A DNA stretch of 64,000 nucleotides from UBA7862 sp051883495 (GCA_051883495.1 JBJETV010000007.1:1-64000), one strand, 5' to 3'; positions 51,616-61,276 are shown, numbered from the stretch's first letter. The notes: generated by a model from the sequence alone, not told the origin. Made by a program: numbers and translations.

Positions 51616-52332
51616 ATGATTAAAACTATTTTATTTGATTTAGATGGAACATTGCTTCCTATGAATGAAGATGAATTTACCAAAGGTTATTTTGGACTTT
51701 TGTGCAAGCGTTTGGCACCACTTGGTTATGACAAAGACACTTTAATAAAAGCAATTTGGGCTGGAACAAAACAAATGGTTAAAAATGATGGAAGCAAAAC
51801 AAATGAACAAGTGTTTTGGGATTGTTTTGCAGAAATTTACGGGAAAGACAAATTAAAAGATAAAGCAGAGTTTGATAACTTTTATTTGTCAGACTTTAAA
51901 AAATCACAAGCTTTTTGTGGAGAAAATAAATACGCAAAAGAAATTGTGGAAATTGCAAGAAATAAGGGATTAAAAACAATTCTTGCCTCTAACCCAGTGT
52001 TTCCTAAAGACGGAATGGTTGCAAGACTTGGTTTTGTTGGATTAACAGAAAAAGACTTCGATTATATTTCAGGATATGAAATCTCTCATTATTCGAAACC
52101 AAATCCAAAATTTTATCAAGAAATTTTAGATAACAATAATTTAAAAGCTGACGAAGTTATTATGTTTGGAAATAGCGAAAGCGAAGACTATGAGCCAGCA
52201 ACTGCTTGTGGAATTAAATGTTATTTGGTCGGCGATTGCGTTAGTCTAAAGAATGAAAATTCAACTTTGAATATTTTAACATTCGAACAAGTAGTTGAAA
52301 TGATAAAAAGTATTACAAATAAATTGGTTTAA
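51616..52332 (+). CDS. HAD-superfamily hydrolase
   Basis: The 238 aa carry HAD motif I (FDLDGTLLP), motif II (LASNP), motif III Lys (YSKPNPKFY) and motif IV (MFGNSESED). The helical cap is of type C1. It is a phosphatase of unknown substrate; a lipid or sugar phosphate would fit the operon. AAGGAAAATG is its ribosome site, 12 bp after the esterase. Confidence 0.85.
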   Translation: MIKTILFDLDGTLLPMNEDEFTKGYFGLLCKRLAPLGYDKDTLIKAIWAGTKQMVKNDGSKTNEQVFWDCFAEIYGKDKLKDKAEFDNFYLSDFKKSQAFCGENKYAKEIVEIARNKGLKTILASNPVFPKDGMVARLGFVGLTEKDFDYISGYEISHYSKPNPKFYQEILDNNNLKADEVIMFGNSESEDYEPATACGIKCYLVGDCVSLKNENSTLNILTFEQVVEMIKSITNKLV

Positions 52333-52334
52333 AA

Positions 52335-53225
52335 ATGATTAAAAATGGAATATTGAATTATTTAAAAAATTTAAAACACTTTTTTACTCCACTTGGGACA
52401 ATATTTTTAGGAATATTGTTTGGCCTAAGTTTTTTGTTTTCGGGGTTTAACTCACAAGTTAATAAAGCGACTAATGAGATACAAATTATAACGCAAGAAA
52501 CAAACATTAGCATCAACGACTTAAAAGATTGTGTAATAGAAAGTTTTGCAGATGTACCTTGGGAAGAGCCGATTGAAGCAATAAAATTAATTACTTCAAG
52601 CGAATGGATAAATGGAACTTTAAAAGTAAACATATCCAACACAATAGAAAACTATCAATTGTATGCAAAAGATATTGAAGATGTTATTGTAAATGCTGTT
52701 TCGGGTTATGTTAAATATATTATTGCATTTTTTATTTGTATTGGTTTAGGTTTTATAGGTGGATTTTTCTTAACAAAATATTTAATTAGGCGAAGAATTG
52801 CTAAAAGAAATTTTTGGAAATTTTTATTGATAACACTGATAGATTGTTTATTGGTAACTGGGTTGGTGTCTTTATGTTTGTGGTTTATTTCTTTATGGAA
52901 ACCAAGCATCATTATATCAAGTCTTCTTTCAATAATTATTTTTGGATTTATTTCTTTGTTTGAAGCGTACCTAATTCACGGCTACAAAAACATACCATTT
53001 AAAAATGTGGTCAATGTCAAAAATGTTTTTTTATTGTATATTTCAAACATTTTAATTTATTTGATAGCATTAGCAATATCAAATATTGCTATCTTAGTTA
53101 CAAACCAACTTGTGGGTACATTTATTGCATTACCACTTTTAATAATTGGAGTTATAGTAATTTCGCTTAATGCCGAAGCATACATAAAAAAAGAAGTTGA
53201 CAAATTAAATTTAAAAAAAGAATAA
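52335..53225 (+). CDS. polytopic membrane protein of unknown function
   Basis: The 296 aa have one N-terminal membrane helix, an extracytoplasmic stretch of ~90 residues, then about five further helices. The Arg/Lys cluster RRRIAKRNFW follows the second helix. No family is recognised. It starts 2 bp after the HAD gene, the last gene of the operon, so expression should be coupled. Possibly a transporter or envelope factor for the lipid operon. Confidence 0.7.
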   Translation: MIKNGILNYLKNLKHFFTPLGTIFLGILFGLSFLFSGFNSQVNKATNEIQIITQETNISINDLKDCVIESFADVPWEEPIEAIKLITSSEWINGTLKVNISNTIENYQLYAKDIEDVIVNAVSGYVKYIIAFFICIGLGFIGGFFLTKYLIRRRIAKRNFWKFLLITLIDCLLVTGLVSLCLWFISLWKPSIIISSLLSIIIFGFISLFEAYLIHGYKNIPFKNVVNVKNVFLLYISNILIYLIALAISNIAILVTNQLVGTFIALPLLIIGVIVISLNAEAYIKKEVDKLNLKKE

Positions 53226-53270
53226 TTATTTAGTTTGGGGAAAGTTTGGGTAAATATTGGGTAGTGGGAT

Positions 53271-53346
53271 TCTGGCGTGTGCTTGTCTTCGGTGGAGCGA
53301 AGCGACACCGACTTGTATCAAGACAAGCACACGCCTAAATGCCAGA
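53271..53346. repeat. 76-bp GC-rich inverted repeat
   Basis: GGCGTGTGCTTGTCTT (53274-53289) pairs perfectly over 16 bp with AAGACAAGCACACGCC (53320-53335). Inside, CGGTG and CACCG form a second stem. TCTGGC (53271) and GCCAGA (53341) extend the symmetry. Its GC content is far above the surroundings, and it lies between two convergent genes. Confidence 0.85.
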
Positions 53347-53351
53347 TTTAT

Positions 53352-55607
53352 TTATTTTTTACATTTTGGACATTTGCATTTATATCTATCAGAGAAGTGG
53401 TCAGGTCTATAACTCCATTTATAGTCACATACCAAACATTCATATTCTGCCTTTTCTCTTGCTCCATTATAACTAATTACCTTTATATTCTTATTGAGAT
53501 TTGAAAGTTTATTACAATACTTATCAAATAAAATTTTCTTTTTTTCTTTTTCAGTCAAACAAGGTTTTGACTTTTGTTTTTCTTTTTTATATTCAATCAT
53601 TCGTTGTTGTCTTTCAATCTTTTTTTGTTCAGCCTTAATTTGTTTCATTTCTTCAGGGTTAATAAGACCACTCACAATTAGTCTGCCACTTTCTTTTGTA
53701 CTGTTAGATGCAATAGTGTCATTCCACAATCTAACTATGTTATTTTTTGTAGTATATTGAAACCCTTTTAATATTCTTGAAATTCTATACATATCAGTTT
53801 CTGGAACAAATACTTTCTTATTGCTTTCTTTTAAATTATTACTCAAAACAATTAAATTGTTATTGTTGCCTTCATAGCCTAATAACTTAATATAATTACC
53901 ATATAATTCTTTGTTATGAGCTTTTAGTAAACTTATCAAATTCGTATAAACATATTTATCTACTATTGAATAAGCAAAATATGGTGTTATTGTTGCATCG
54001 AGTGGGTTAATATATAAGTGATTATAAAAGTCAATATCAATTATACTTCCGTGTATATAACCACTACCACCAATTTTTTTTATTTCATTTGATATTTGCT
54101 TTTGAAAATTCTCATAAGATTCTAAAAATAATTTAACTGAATTAGAGTAATTTACTAAATTTTCATAAAAATAGTTTAAATCGTGTTTGCCAACATTTTT
54201 ATAACTTCCACCATTTAGCAATTTTAAGTCATTGCTATTATTAAGTTTTATCAAAAAGCAGTATGTTTCATTTCTTTTAAGCATAAATAATTTTTCAAAA
54301 TCACGATTGAAATCAATTCTATTGCCAATACCATAATAGAACAATTTATATTGTTCTCGAGTAATCTCATAAATGCCATCGTTATAATCTTGGAAAATAT
54401 CAAACTCTTTTGATGTCATTAAATATTTAAAACCATATGAATCGCCCGTGTAGCCAACTTGGTTATCGGCATAAAGTTTCATTTCTTCATTTTCAATATA
54501 ATTATTTCTGTGAGTGTGCCCTGAAATATAAAACCAATTTTTATTATACTCGCCATTAGACCAATCTTCTTTTGGCATATGTGTAATAAAAAATATTTTT
54601 TTATCGTACGCAACTTCTGTTAGTTTTTTATGTAAAGCATCAACTTGATTAGACCTTTCTTTTTCTTGTTTTCTAGTAATATACTGCGTTCTATATATTC
54701 CTTGGTTAAAATTAAATTCTTCATTTATTCCGGCATAACCAATACCACCAAATATTGCATAGCTATTACATAAAAATTTATTTCTTAAAACATTTTTATC
54801 AAGTGCAAAAATTTCTTCTTGAGAGTATAAATGTTGCTTATCATTTGGTAAAAATAATTGATTTTCAAGCAAGTGAATTTTGCACTCAAAAGAATTTAAA
54901 AATTTTCTATAACTTTCAACTATTTCCTCTACTGTCTTACAATTTTTGTTTAATCCTATGTCCCATAACTCGTGATTGCCAAGCACTACAAATGTCGTTT
55001 GGTATGGCATTTCTGCTCTGTAAGCCTTGAAAAATAATTTAAATACTTCAAAGTTATATGAAATATCTCCAACAAATACGATGCTGTAGTTATAAGTAAA
55101 AGTTGGTAAACTACTTTTTAATCGTTCTATAACTTTTTTTAAATAAAAATCTAATTCAAACTTATTTACACTATTTTTAAACTTATTTAATAGTTTATGA
55201 TTTAGGTGTAAATCACTAATATAACAAAGCACAAAATTATTTTCTTCTAACAATTCAATGTCAAGTTGTCTGCTAGGGACTAAATCTAACGAGGTGGATG
55301 GTGTTATATTTGCTAATTGATTATCTTTTGTTATTGCCTTAAAAAGATTATCTTTATAGGTGCCAAGTTTAATCATTATTGTCGAAGATATTTTAGCTTT
55401 AGTTAAATCATATTTATTTAAGTCAATACCTTCAAAATCATAATCTAACAAGTTTGCGTCTTGCAAATCTTTATCTAATGCTGTATAAAATTTGTCAAAC
55501 GAAGTATATGTTTTTTCTTCTCTTTCGAAAGTATATTTCTTTTCTCTAACGATGTGAAATAAACTATCTTCTTTTGAAAAATATTTATCTATTATACGAA
55601 AATCCAT
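53352..55607 (-). CDS. calcineurin-like metallophosphoesterase fused to a zinc-ribbon tail
   Basis: This 751-aa protein has three parts. Residues ~35-90 show a pentapeptide-like run (ANLLDYDFEGIDLNKYDL). Residues ~125-370 carry all metallophosphoesterase ligands: D132/H134 in SDLHLNH, GD around 180-181, GNHE at 210-213, H343 and GHTH at 363-366. The last ~60 residues contain two Cys pairs (CLVC and CPKC) around WSYRPDHF, a treble-clef or zinc-ribbon domain of the sort found in nucleic-acid-processing and defence proteins. Target is unknown: phosphodiester in nucleic acid or nucleotide is likely. It is a single gene with no clear family match known to me. Confidence 0.72.
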   Translation of the reverse strand: MDFRIIDKYFSKEDSLFHIVREKKYTFEREEKTYTSFDKFYTALDKDLQDANLLDYDFEGIDLNKYDLTKAKISSTIMIKLGTYKDNLFKAITKDNQLANITPSTSLDLVPSRQLDIELLEENNFVLCYISDLHLNHKLLNKFKNSVNKFELDFYLKKVIERLKSSLPTFTYNYSIVFVGDISYNFEVFKLFFKAYRAEMPYQTTFVVLGNHELWDIGLNKNCKTVEEIVESYRKFLNSFECKIHLLENQLFLPNDKQHLYSQEEIFALDKNVLRNKFLCNSYAIFGGIGYAGINEEFNFNQGIYRTQYITRKQEKERSNQVDALHKKLTEVAYDKKIFFITHMPKEDWSNGEYNKNWFYISGHTHRNNYIENEEMKLYADNQVGYTGDSYGFKYLMTSKEFDIFQDYNDGIYEITREQYKLFYYGIGNRIDFNRDFEKLFMLKRNETYCFLIKLNNSNDLKLLNGGSYKNVGKHDLNYFYENLVNYSNSVKLFLESYENFQKQISNEIKKIGGSGYIHGSIIDIDFYNHLYINPLDATITPYFAYSIVDKYVYTNLISLLKAHNKELYGNYIKLLGYEGNNNNLIVLSNNLKESNKKVFVPETDMYRISRILKGFQYTTKNNIVRLWNDTIASNSTKESGRLIVSGLINPEEMKQIKAEQKKIERQQRMIEYKKEKQKSKPCLTEKEKKKILFDKYCNKLSNLNKNIKVISYNGAREKAEYECLVCDYKWSYRPDHFSDRYKCKCPKCKK

Positions 55608-56126
55608 ATATCAAACCTCTATATAGATAACATTATAACATATTTTTATAAAAAATTATTTGATTTGCTAAATAAAAAACTAAATTGATAGGTTCAATTT
55701 AGTTTCTATTTGGTGCACCACATAAGAATAAAGTGAGCCATATCAAATGGTTCTTTTTTTATTTATATCATTATATTAAAAATAATGGATAAATAGATGT
55801 GGATATTCTTTATAGGTTTTGCTATAAAACAAAATGCTATTCATAATTTGTTTTGTGGGATGGCTATGGTAACTTATTTATCCTAAAACTTCTTTATGTT
55901 ATATTCCGTAGGACATATTGTGTGAATATTTTTATGAAGGGAGTTCTTAATTTCTAGTTTTATTTGTTTAATATATACTTTTTCATATCGTTATAAATGC
56001 GTCTATGCAATTATTAAATGAATAAAAGAAGATTGATATCGAATTTGAAATTTTGGATATTTTCTTGTTTTTGTTGATTTTATAGTTATTTTTTGATACA
56101 TTTATATATGTAAAAGGAAGTGTAAA
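55608..56126. other. 519-bp spacer with hairpin and tRNA-end-like sequence
   Basis: No gene is seen. AACTAAATTG (55678-55687) pairs with CAATTTAGTT (55695-55704). GAGCCAT..ATGGTTC (55735-55753) is followed by T's, a terminator with no gene before it. The stretch 55715-55739 resembles the 3' end and flank of tRNA-Leu at 47803. Confidence 0.55.
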
Positions 56127-56552
56127 ATGGAATATAAAAGATTTGGAGAAAAGATTGTTGCTAGAATAGACAAGGGGGAAGAAGTCCTGTCAAAAATTAA
56201 GGAAATTGCAGAAAGAGAAAATATCAAACTAGCAAGCATCAGCGCTTTGGGTGCTACCAACAACTTTACGGTGGGAGTTTTTAAGGTTGATGAAAGGAAG
56301 TATTATGCCAACAAATTTGTAGGGAATTTTGAAATAGTGTCTTTGGTTGGAACAATAAGCACTATGGACGGCAAGTTTTATAGTCATCTTCATATGAGTG
56401 CCGGCAATGACAAGGGTGAAGTGTTTGGAGGACATCTTAACGAAGCGATTATCAGCGCCACCTGTGAAATGGTTATTGACGTTATTGATGGCAAGGTAGA
56501 TAGAAGCTTTTGCCCAGAGATTGGATTGAATTTGTTTGATTACAGCAAATAA
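56127..56552 (+). CDS. PPC/DUF296-domain protein
   Basis: The 141 aa match the PPC (DUF296) domain found alone in many bacteria and with AT-hooks in plants. IKLASISALGATNNFTVGVF and the His-rich block HLHMSAGNDKGEVFGGHL are conserved and probably bind a metal. It forms trimers in known structures; its role in bacteria is not settled. AAGGAAG precedes ATG 56127. It stands alone. Confidence 0.9.
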   Translation: MEYKRFGEKIVARIDKGEEVLSKIKEIAERENIKLASISALGATNNFTVGVFKVDERKYYANKFVGNFEIVSLVGTISTMDGKFYSHLHMSAGNDKGEVFGGHLNEAIISATCEMVIDVIDGKVDRSFCPEIGLNLFDYSK

Positions 56553-56705
56553 AGCCCAATTTATATAGAAATTATGGGCAGTATATGCTTTGTTCATAAG
56601 GATAGAGTATTTAATAAAATGAAAATTGATTTTCAAATTTTATAATAATTTTAAGAAGTTGTTTTTGTGGCTAACAAGGGCAACTTTTTAATTATATATA
56701 GATAG

Positions 56706-57275
56706 TCAGAACAAACTGCTAATATAAATTTCAATTCCGTTTAGGATAAGGATAAGACCACCAACTATTTGGGCGTCCTTGCCAAAAAGAGTGCCAAATC
56801 GTTTGCCGATTTTAACACCAAAGAATGTTAAAAGAAAGGTAATCACACCTATAATTGTGGTAGAAAAAAGCATTTTTTGTATAGAATTGCCTACAAAAGT
56901 TACCCCAACTGACAATGCGTCAATAGATGTTGCAATAGCTTGCAAAATCACCATGGGAAAAGTAAGTTTGCCCAATTTTTCTGGTTGGTTGCTATTTTTT
57001 ATGGCATCGGCAAGCATTTTTACTCCCAAAATGCCAAGGATAAGCAAGGCGATTATTGGCACATACTTGCTTATAAACCCATAAAAGATTTGACCAATAA
57101 AGTATCCAGTGATGGGCATAATTTGTTGAAACAAAGCAAAAATCAATGCAATAAGTAAGTTTTTGGCAACGGTCATATTTTTTTCGTTCATACCGTCTGT
57201 CATGGATACAGTGCAACTGTCCATCGCCAAGCCAACTGCGACCATCAAAGATTGAATAACAAATTCAAAATTCAT
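56706..57275 (-). CDS. mntP: manganese efflux pump MntP
   Basis: The 189 aa have six membrane helices and two copies of the MntP motif: GLAMDSCTVSMTDGM near the N-terminus and TSIDALSVGVTFVG in the middle. The paired Asp residues carry Mn(II). I start at the internal ATG (57275) after AGAGGG; the longer frame adds an unlikely 26-residue extension. No yybP-ykoY riboswitch is evident upstream. Confidence 0.88.
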   Translation of the reverse strand: MNFEFVIQSLMVAVGLAMDSCTVSMTDGMNEKNMTVAKNLLIALIFALFQQIMPITGYFIGQIFYGFISKYVPIIALLILGILGVKMLADAIKNSNQPEKLGKLTFPMVILQAIATSIDALSVGVTFVGNSIQKMLFSTTIIGVITFLLTFFGVKIGKRFGTLFGKDAQIVGGLILILNGIEIYISSLF

Positions 57276-57517
57276 AAAACCCTCTTTTACATTGTATGAA
57301 AGATAGTTACTTATAACAACCACAACGGATAAAATAGTTTGGGATATGGGCAAAAATTGTGGGGTATGGGCAAGAAATGTTGAATAATAATTTGCATATT
57401 TGATTTTGCATAAAGGAGCATATCAAAAAACTAATACGATTATTTATTGCAACAAAAGATTGAAATGTTGTTTCCAAATAAATTTATTTGTGATAGACTA
57501 TAAAAAATGGAGGGAAT

Positions 57518-59164
57518 ATGACCGATATAGAAATTGCTCACAATGCAAAACTAAAAAACATAATTGAGATAGCAAAAAAACTAAATATAGACGAAGAAAA
57601 ATTGGAACTTTTTGGCAAATATAAGGCAAAAATCAATGATTTCCATTTCAATCCAAGGGCTAAACTGGTGCTTGTAACTGCAATAAATCCAACTATGGCT
57701 GGAGAAGGCAAGACGACCGTTTCTATTGGGCTGGGGGATGCCTTTTCACTTCTTGGCAGGAAAATATGCCTGGCATTGAGAGAACCTTCGTTGGGACCTG
57801 TTTTTGGGCTTAAAGGAGGGGCAACTGGAGGGGGATACAGTCAAATTGCTCCAATGGAAGATATAAACTTGCATTTCACCGGAGATTTTCATGCAATAAC
57901 TAGTGCCAACAATTTGTTGTGCGCATATATAGACAATCATATATTTCAAGGCAATCAACTGAATATAGACGAAAATAAAATTGTTTTTAATCGTTGTCTT
58001 GACCTTAATGATAGGGCTTTGAGAAGTATCCTTGTAGGTGGTGGGAAGAATGGAGTAGAAAGAAAAGAAAGGTTTAATATAACTGCGTCTAGCGAACTTA
58101 TGGCTATATTATGCCTTGCAAGCGATATAGATGATTTGAAAAGAAGAATTGGAAATATCCTTGTCGCATACAATAAAAAGGGAGATCCTATATTTGCAAG
58201 AGATTTGAAAGCAGAAGAAAGTATGACTATCTTGCTGAAAGATGCAATTAAGCCAAACTTGGTGCAAACTCTGGCAGGAACTCCTGCATTGGTCCATGGG
58301 GGGCCATTTGCAAACATTGCGCATGGGTGCAACTCCATAATTGCGACCAAACTTGCTATGACCTGTGCAGATGTTGTAGTTACAGAGGCTGGTTTTGGTG
58401 CGGATCTTGGTGCAGAAAAGTTTTTGGATACAAAGTGCAGGATTGCGGGGATAAAACCTGATGCAGTGGTTGTGGTTGCAACGATAAGAGCCCTTAAAAT
58501 GCATGGCGGAGCAAGCAAAGAGGAATTGTCAATCCCTAACATAGAATATCTCAAAAAAGGCACTCCGAACCTTGTTAAACATGTAAAAAATATGACTCAA
58601 GTGTATCATCTGCCTGTGGTTGTGGCAATCAATAAGTTTGCAACTGATACTCAGGAAGAAATAGCCTTTGTAGAGCAAGAGATGGCAAAATTGGGTGTTA
58701 AGGCAATTTTGAGTGATGTGTGGGCAAAAGGTGGAGAAGGTGCTGTGAAACTGGCAAACGAGGTAGAAAAATCGTTTGCAAAAGACACATGTAACTTTGA
58801 ATTTGCATACAACTTGACTGATTCTATAAAAGATAAAATAGAAAAAATTGCAACAAAAATATATGGTGCAAAAGGAGTTTGTTATTCCGAAAAAGCAGAA
58901 AAGGATTTGATTGAAATTAAAAAACTTGGCTTTGAAAACCTACCTGTTGTTATAGCAAAAACACAATTATCGTTGAGTGACAACAAAAAGTTGCTGGGTG
59001 CACCAAAAGACTTTGAAATAACTATTGGAGAATTGCAAATTAGGGCAGGGGCTGGATTTATAGTGGCTGTATCTGGGGCTACATTGTTGATGCCTGGCTT
59101 GCCAAAAGAGCCAGCAGGGACAAACATGAAAATAGAAAATGGCACAATTTTTGGGCTCTTTTGA
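57518..59164 (+). CDS. fhs: formate--tetrahydrofolate ligase
   Basis: This enzyme activates formate to 10-formyl-THF with ATP, central to acetogenic and purinolytic clostridia and to purine synthesis. The 548 aa fit the family length. The ATP loop AGEGKTT is near residue 67; EPSLGPVFGLKGGATGGGYS and FTGDFHAITSANN bind nucleotide and folate. ATG 57518 follows GGAGGG. It is monocistronic and ends at a shared terminator. Confidence 0.97.
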   Translation: MTDIEIAHNAKLKNIIEIAKKLNIDEEKLELFGKYKAKINDFHFNPRAKLVLVTAINPTMAGEGKTTVSIGLGDAFSLLGRKICLALREPSLGPVFGLKGGATGGGYSQIAPMEDINLHFTGDFHAITSANNLLCAYIDNHIFQGNQLNIDENKIVFNRCLDLNDRALRSILVGGGKNGVERKERFNITASSELMAILCLASDIDDLKRRIGNILVAYNKKGDPIFARDLKAEESMTILLKDAIKPNLVQTLAGTPALVHGGPFANIAHGCNSIIATKLAMTCADVVVTEAGFGADLGAEKFLDTKCRIAGIKPDAVVVVATIRALKMHGGASKEELSIPNIEYLKKGTPNLVKHVKNMTQVYHLPVVVAINKFATDTQEEIAFVEQEMAKLGVKAILSDVWAKGGEGAVKLANEVEKSFAKDTCNFEFAYNLTDSIKDKIEKIATKIYGAKGVCYSEKAEKDLIEIKKLGFENLPVVIAKTQLSLSDNKKLLGAPKDFEITIGELQIRAGAGFIVAVSGATLLMPGLPKEPAGTNMKIENGTIFGLF

Positions 59165-59190
59165 CCAAAAACTTATGATTATTGGTAATA

Positions 59191-59267
59191 AAAACACCTT
59201 CACAAAGAAGAAGATCAAAAGGTTGATAACCTTTGTAATTTTACTTCTAAATTGAAAGGTGTTTTTT
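59191..59267. terminator. large bidirectional terminator between fhs and the CofE-like gene
   Basis: AAAACACCTT (59191-59200) pairs with AAGGTGTTTT (about 59256-59265), flanked by A and T runs. Inside, CAAAAGGTT and AACCTTTG (59216-59235) form a second stem. Confidence 0.75.
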
Positions 59268-59284
59268 AATACAATTTTTGAAAA

Positions 59285-60460
59285 TTAATCTGCGTAATTG
59301 GAGAAATAATTTTGAATGAGTATGACTGGAGTACCTTTATCTCCACTGCCACTTGTAAGATCAGCCAAACTGCCTAGTAAATCGACATAACGGCGAGGGG
59401 TAGTGCCTTGAGAAGCCATATTTCCTTTTAGGTTGGCATTTTTATTTTTAATTTCTTCTCTTATTGCATTTTGAAGTTCTTTGCCTCGCAAATTTTTGAA
59501 TTTGTTATCAGATAGGAATTTTAGTTTCAGTTCGTTTGGAGTCCCCACAAGTCCTTCTGTATAAGCAGGGGATACAAGTGGATCAGCAAGTTCCCATATT
59601 CCCCCCACTGGGTCCTTAAATGCGCCATCACCATAAACCATAACTTCAACTTTTTTGCCTGTTTTTTCTAGCATCATTTTTTGAACTTTTTCTACAAATT
59701 CTTGCCCATGTTCTGGGAACAATTTTACTCTGTCTTCGGTTGATTTGTTAGATCCAAGTAGGCCATATTTTGAGTTGTAACCACTGCCATCAACGCTTTC
59801 ATTCATAATATCACAAAGAGTAAGGACTTTTTTTGCCCCAGCGTCAATCAATCTCTGTTTTGTTTGCTCTCTAGTGTGTATATCCGCACAAATAACAGTG
59901 TCTGTATATTTCAAAATTTCTTCTGGGTTGTTGGAAACAATGACTTCAGTGTTTTTGCCACCATATTCTTTATAAAGGTCAATATAATTGATGCCTGTGA
60001 AAGGGTGAACAGGGTGGGAGAATATTTTATTAAATTCTTCTCCAGTCCAAACTTCACTGTAAGGATTGAGTTTTGAAGTAAAAAACTGATTGCGTGAAAC
60101 AAGTTCGTTGCCTACTTCGTCTGTTGGGCAAGATAATTGAATAACCAGTTTGTCAACACCTTGAGATATCGCTTTTAGCAAGAGAGAAAATCTGTTTCTA
60201 CTTAAAATAGGGAACACCAAGCCCAAAGTCTTGCAGTTTACTTTGCGTTTTACATCTTTTGCTATTTGTTCCAATGTGGCATAATTGCCTTGGGATATGC
60301 CAACCACAGCCTCTGTAACGGCAATAACATCCCTATCATGCAGTTGCAAATTGTTTTCCTTTACAGAAGATATTACGCTTTCACACACAATTTCTTCCAA
60401 ATTATCTCCGTCTTTTATTATTGGGGTTCTTATTCCAATAGACATTGTTCCTAGTTTCAT
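59285..60460 (-). CDS. CofE-like (coenzyme F420-0 gamma-glutamyl ligase family) protein
   Basis: The 391 aa belong to the F420_ligase family. The N-terminal block IGIRTPIIKDGDNL and the ITV-type strand DRDVIAVTEAVVGISQG match CofE; EVMVYGDGAFKDP and LVSPAYTEGL match its C-terminal part. True CofE is about 250 aa; this longer form is widespread in anaerobic Firmicutes that make no F420. No other F420 gene is in the window, so a different glutamyl ligase reaction is likely. AGGTG precedes the start. Confidence 0.82.
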   Translation of the reverse strand: MKLGTMSIGIRTPIIKDGDNLEEIVCESVISSVKENNLQLHDRDVIAVTEAVVGISQGNYATLEQIAKDVKRKVNCKTLGLVFPILSRNRFSLLLKAISQGVDKLVIQLSCPTDEVGNELVSRNQFFTSKLNPYSEVWTGEEFNKIFSHPVHPFTGINYIDLYKEYGGKNTEVIVSNNPEEILKYTDTVICADIHTREQTKQRLIDAGAKKVLTLCDIMNESVDGSGYNSKYGLLGSNKSTEDRVKLFPEHGQEFVEKVQKMMLEKTGKKVEVMVYGDGAFKDPVGGIWELADPLVSPAYTEGLVGTPNELKLKFLSDNKFKNLRGKELQNAIREEIKNKNANLKGNMASQGTTPRRYVDLLGSLADLTSGSGDKGTPVILIQNYFSNYAD

Positions 60461-60534
60461 TTTTCACCTCATATTTTTATTTTTTTATCACAAATTTACG
60501 GTTTTTGTGCCACCACATTTATTAAAAAGGGCAA

Positions 60535-61092
60535 TTAGTTGTCAGAAATCAAGTTTTCGTAGATATATTCGTATATTTGAGGGGCTTTTTCGCACCATTT
60601 TTTGCCAGCAGACACAGCGGCACTCCTTGTTAGAGTTTTAAGTTTTATCTCAAATAATGGTTGAGCAACCAGTGGCTCTTTTATCTTAAATACAACTGTG
60701 TGAGTGCTGTCAGCATTTTTGAAATATTCCGAAACATACTCCTGACTGCGCTTAAACACCATTCTGTTTTGCTTTGCATATTGTGTTATTTCTTCTCTAA
60801 TATGTGGCTTGATTCTGGTAAAGAAATTTGCAATGCAATTTCGTCCCTCTGGTGTTATGGTGTATCTTTCATCTCTTGGGTCCACTTCAGTGCTTCCAGC
60901 AGGGGTAATTTTGCTTACAAAATTAACATCGACCAGTTGCATCAAAGCTTCCTTACATTCCATATACTTAAGCCAATCGTTTCTGCTTGTGCAAATGTCT
61001 ATGATAGAATTCTCTGTAAGTGGGATTTCCATACGGTCGAACACAAATAATAATATAAGTTTGTTTAGCGTTTCATCAAAAAATTTGCTCAT
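60535..61092 (-). CDS. DUF4364-family protein
   Basis: The 185 aa match the clostridial DUF4364 family: an N-terminal winged-helix-like region (NKLILLFVFDRMEIPLTENSI) and a conserved RYTITPEGRNCI motif, then a C-terminal alpha/beta domain. The winged helix suggests a DNA-binding regulator, but the function is not established. AGGAGATAAA precedes the start. It is upstream of the CofE-like gene, 74 bp apart, perhaps in one transcript. Confidence 0.85.
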   Translation of the reverse strand: MSKFFDETLNKLILLFVFDRMEIPLTENSIIDICTSRNDWLKYMECKEALMQLVDVNFVSKITPAGSTEVDPRDERYTITPEGRNCIANFFTRIKPHIREEITQYAKQNRMVFKRSQEYVSEYFKNADSTHTVVFKIKEPLVAQPLFEIKLKTLTRSAAVSAGKKWCEKAPQIYEYIYENLISDN

Positions 61093-61276
61093 TTTATCTC
61101 CTAATATTCCAAAGAGTTTATATCACAAGATAAAACAAAAAGCAAACATTTAACTGCCTTTTTTTGATTAAAATAAAAAATTAAACTTACTTTCTATTTT
61201 TTGCAGTATTTTATCGAAATTTGTTTTTATTTTGATACATTTTGTGTTAATATTATTGCAGAAAGTAGGGGGATAT

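Noticed and set aside
57276..57517. Riboswitch before fhs or mntP
   Set aside because: No conserved core of a manganese, THF or other known riboswitch could be recognised in the spacer.
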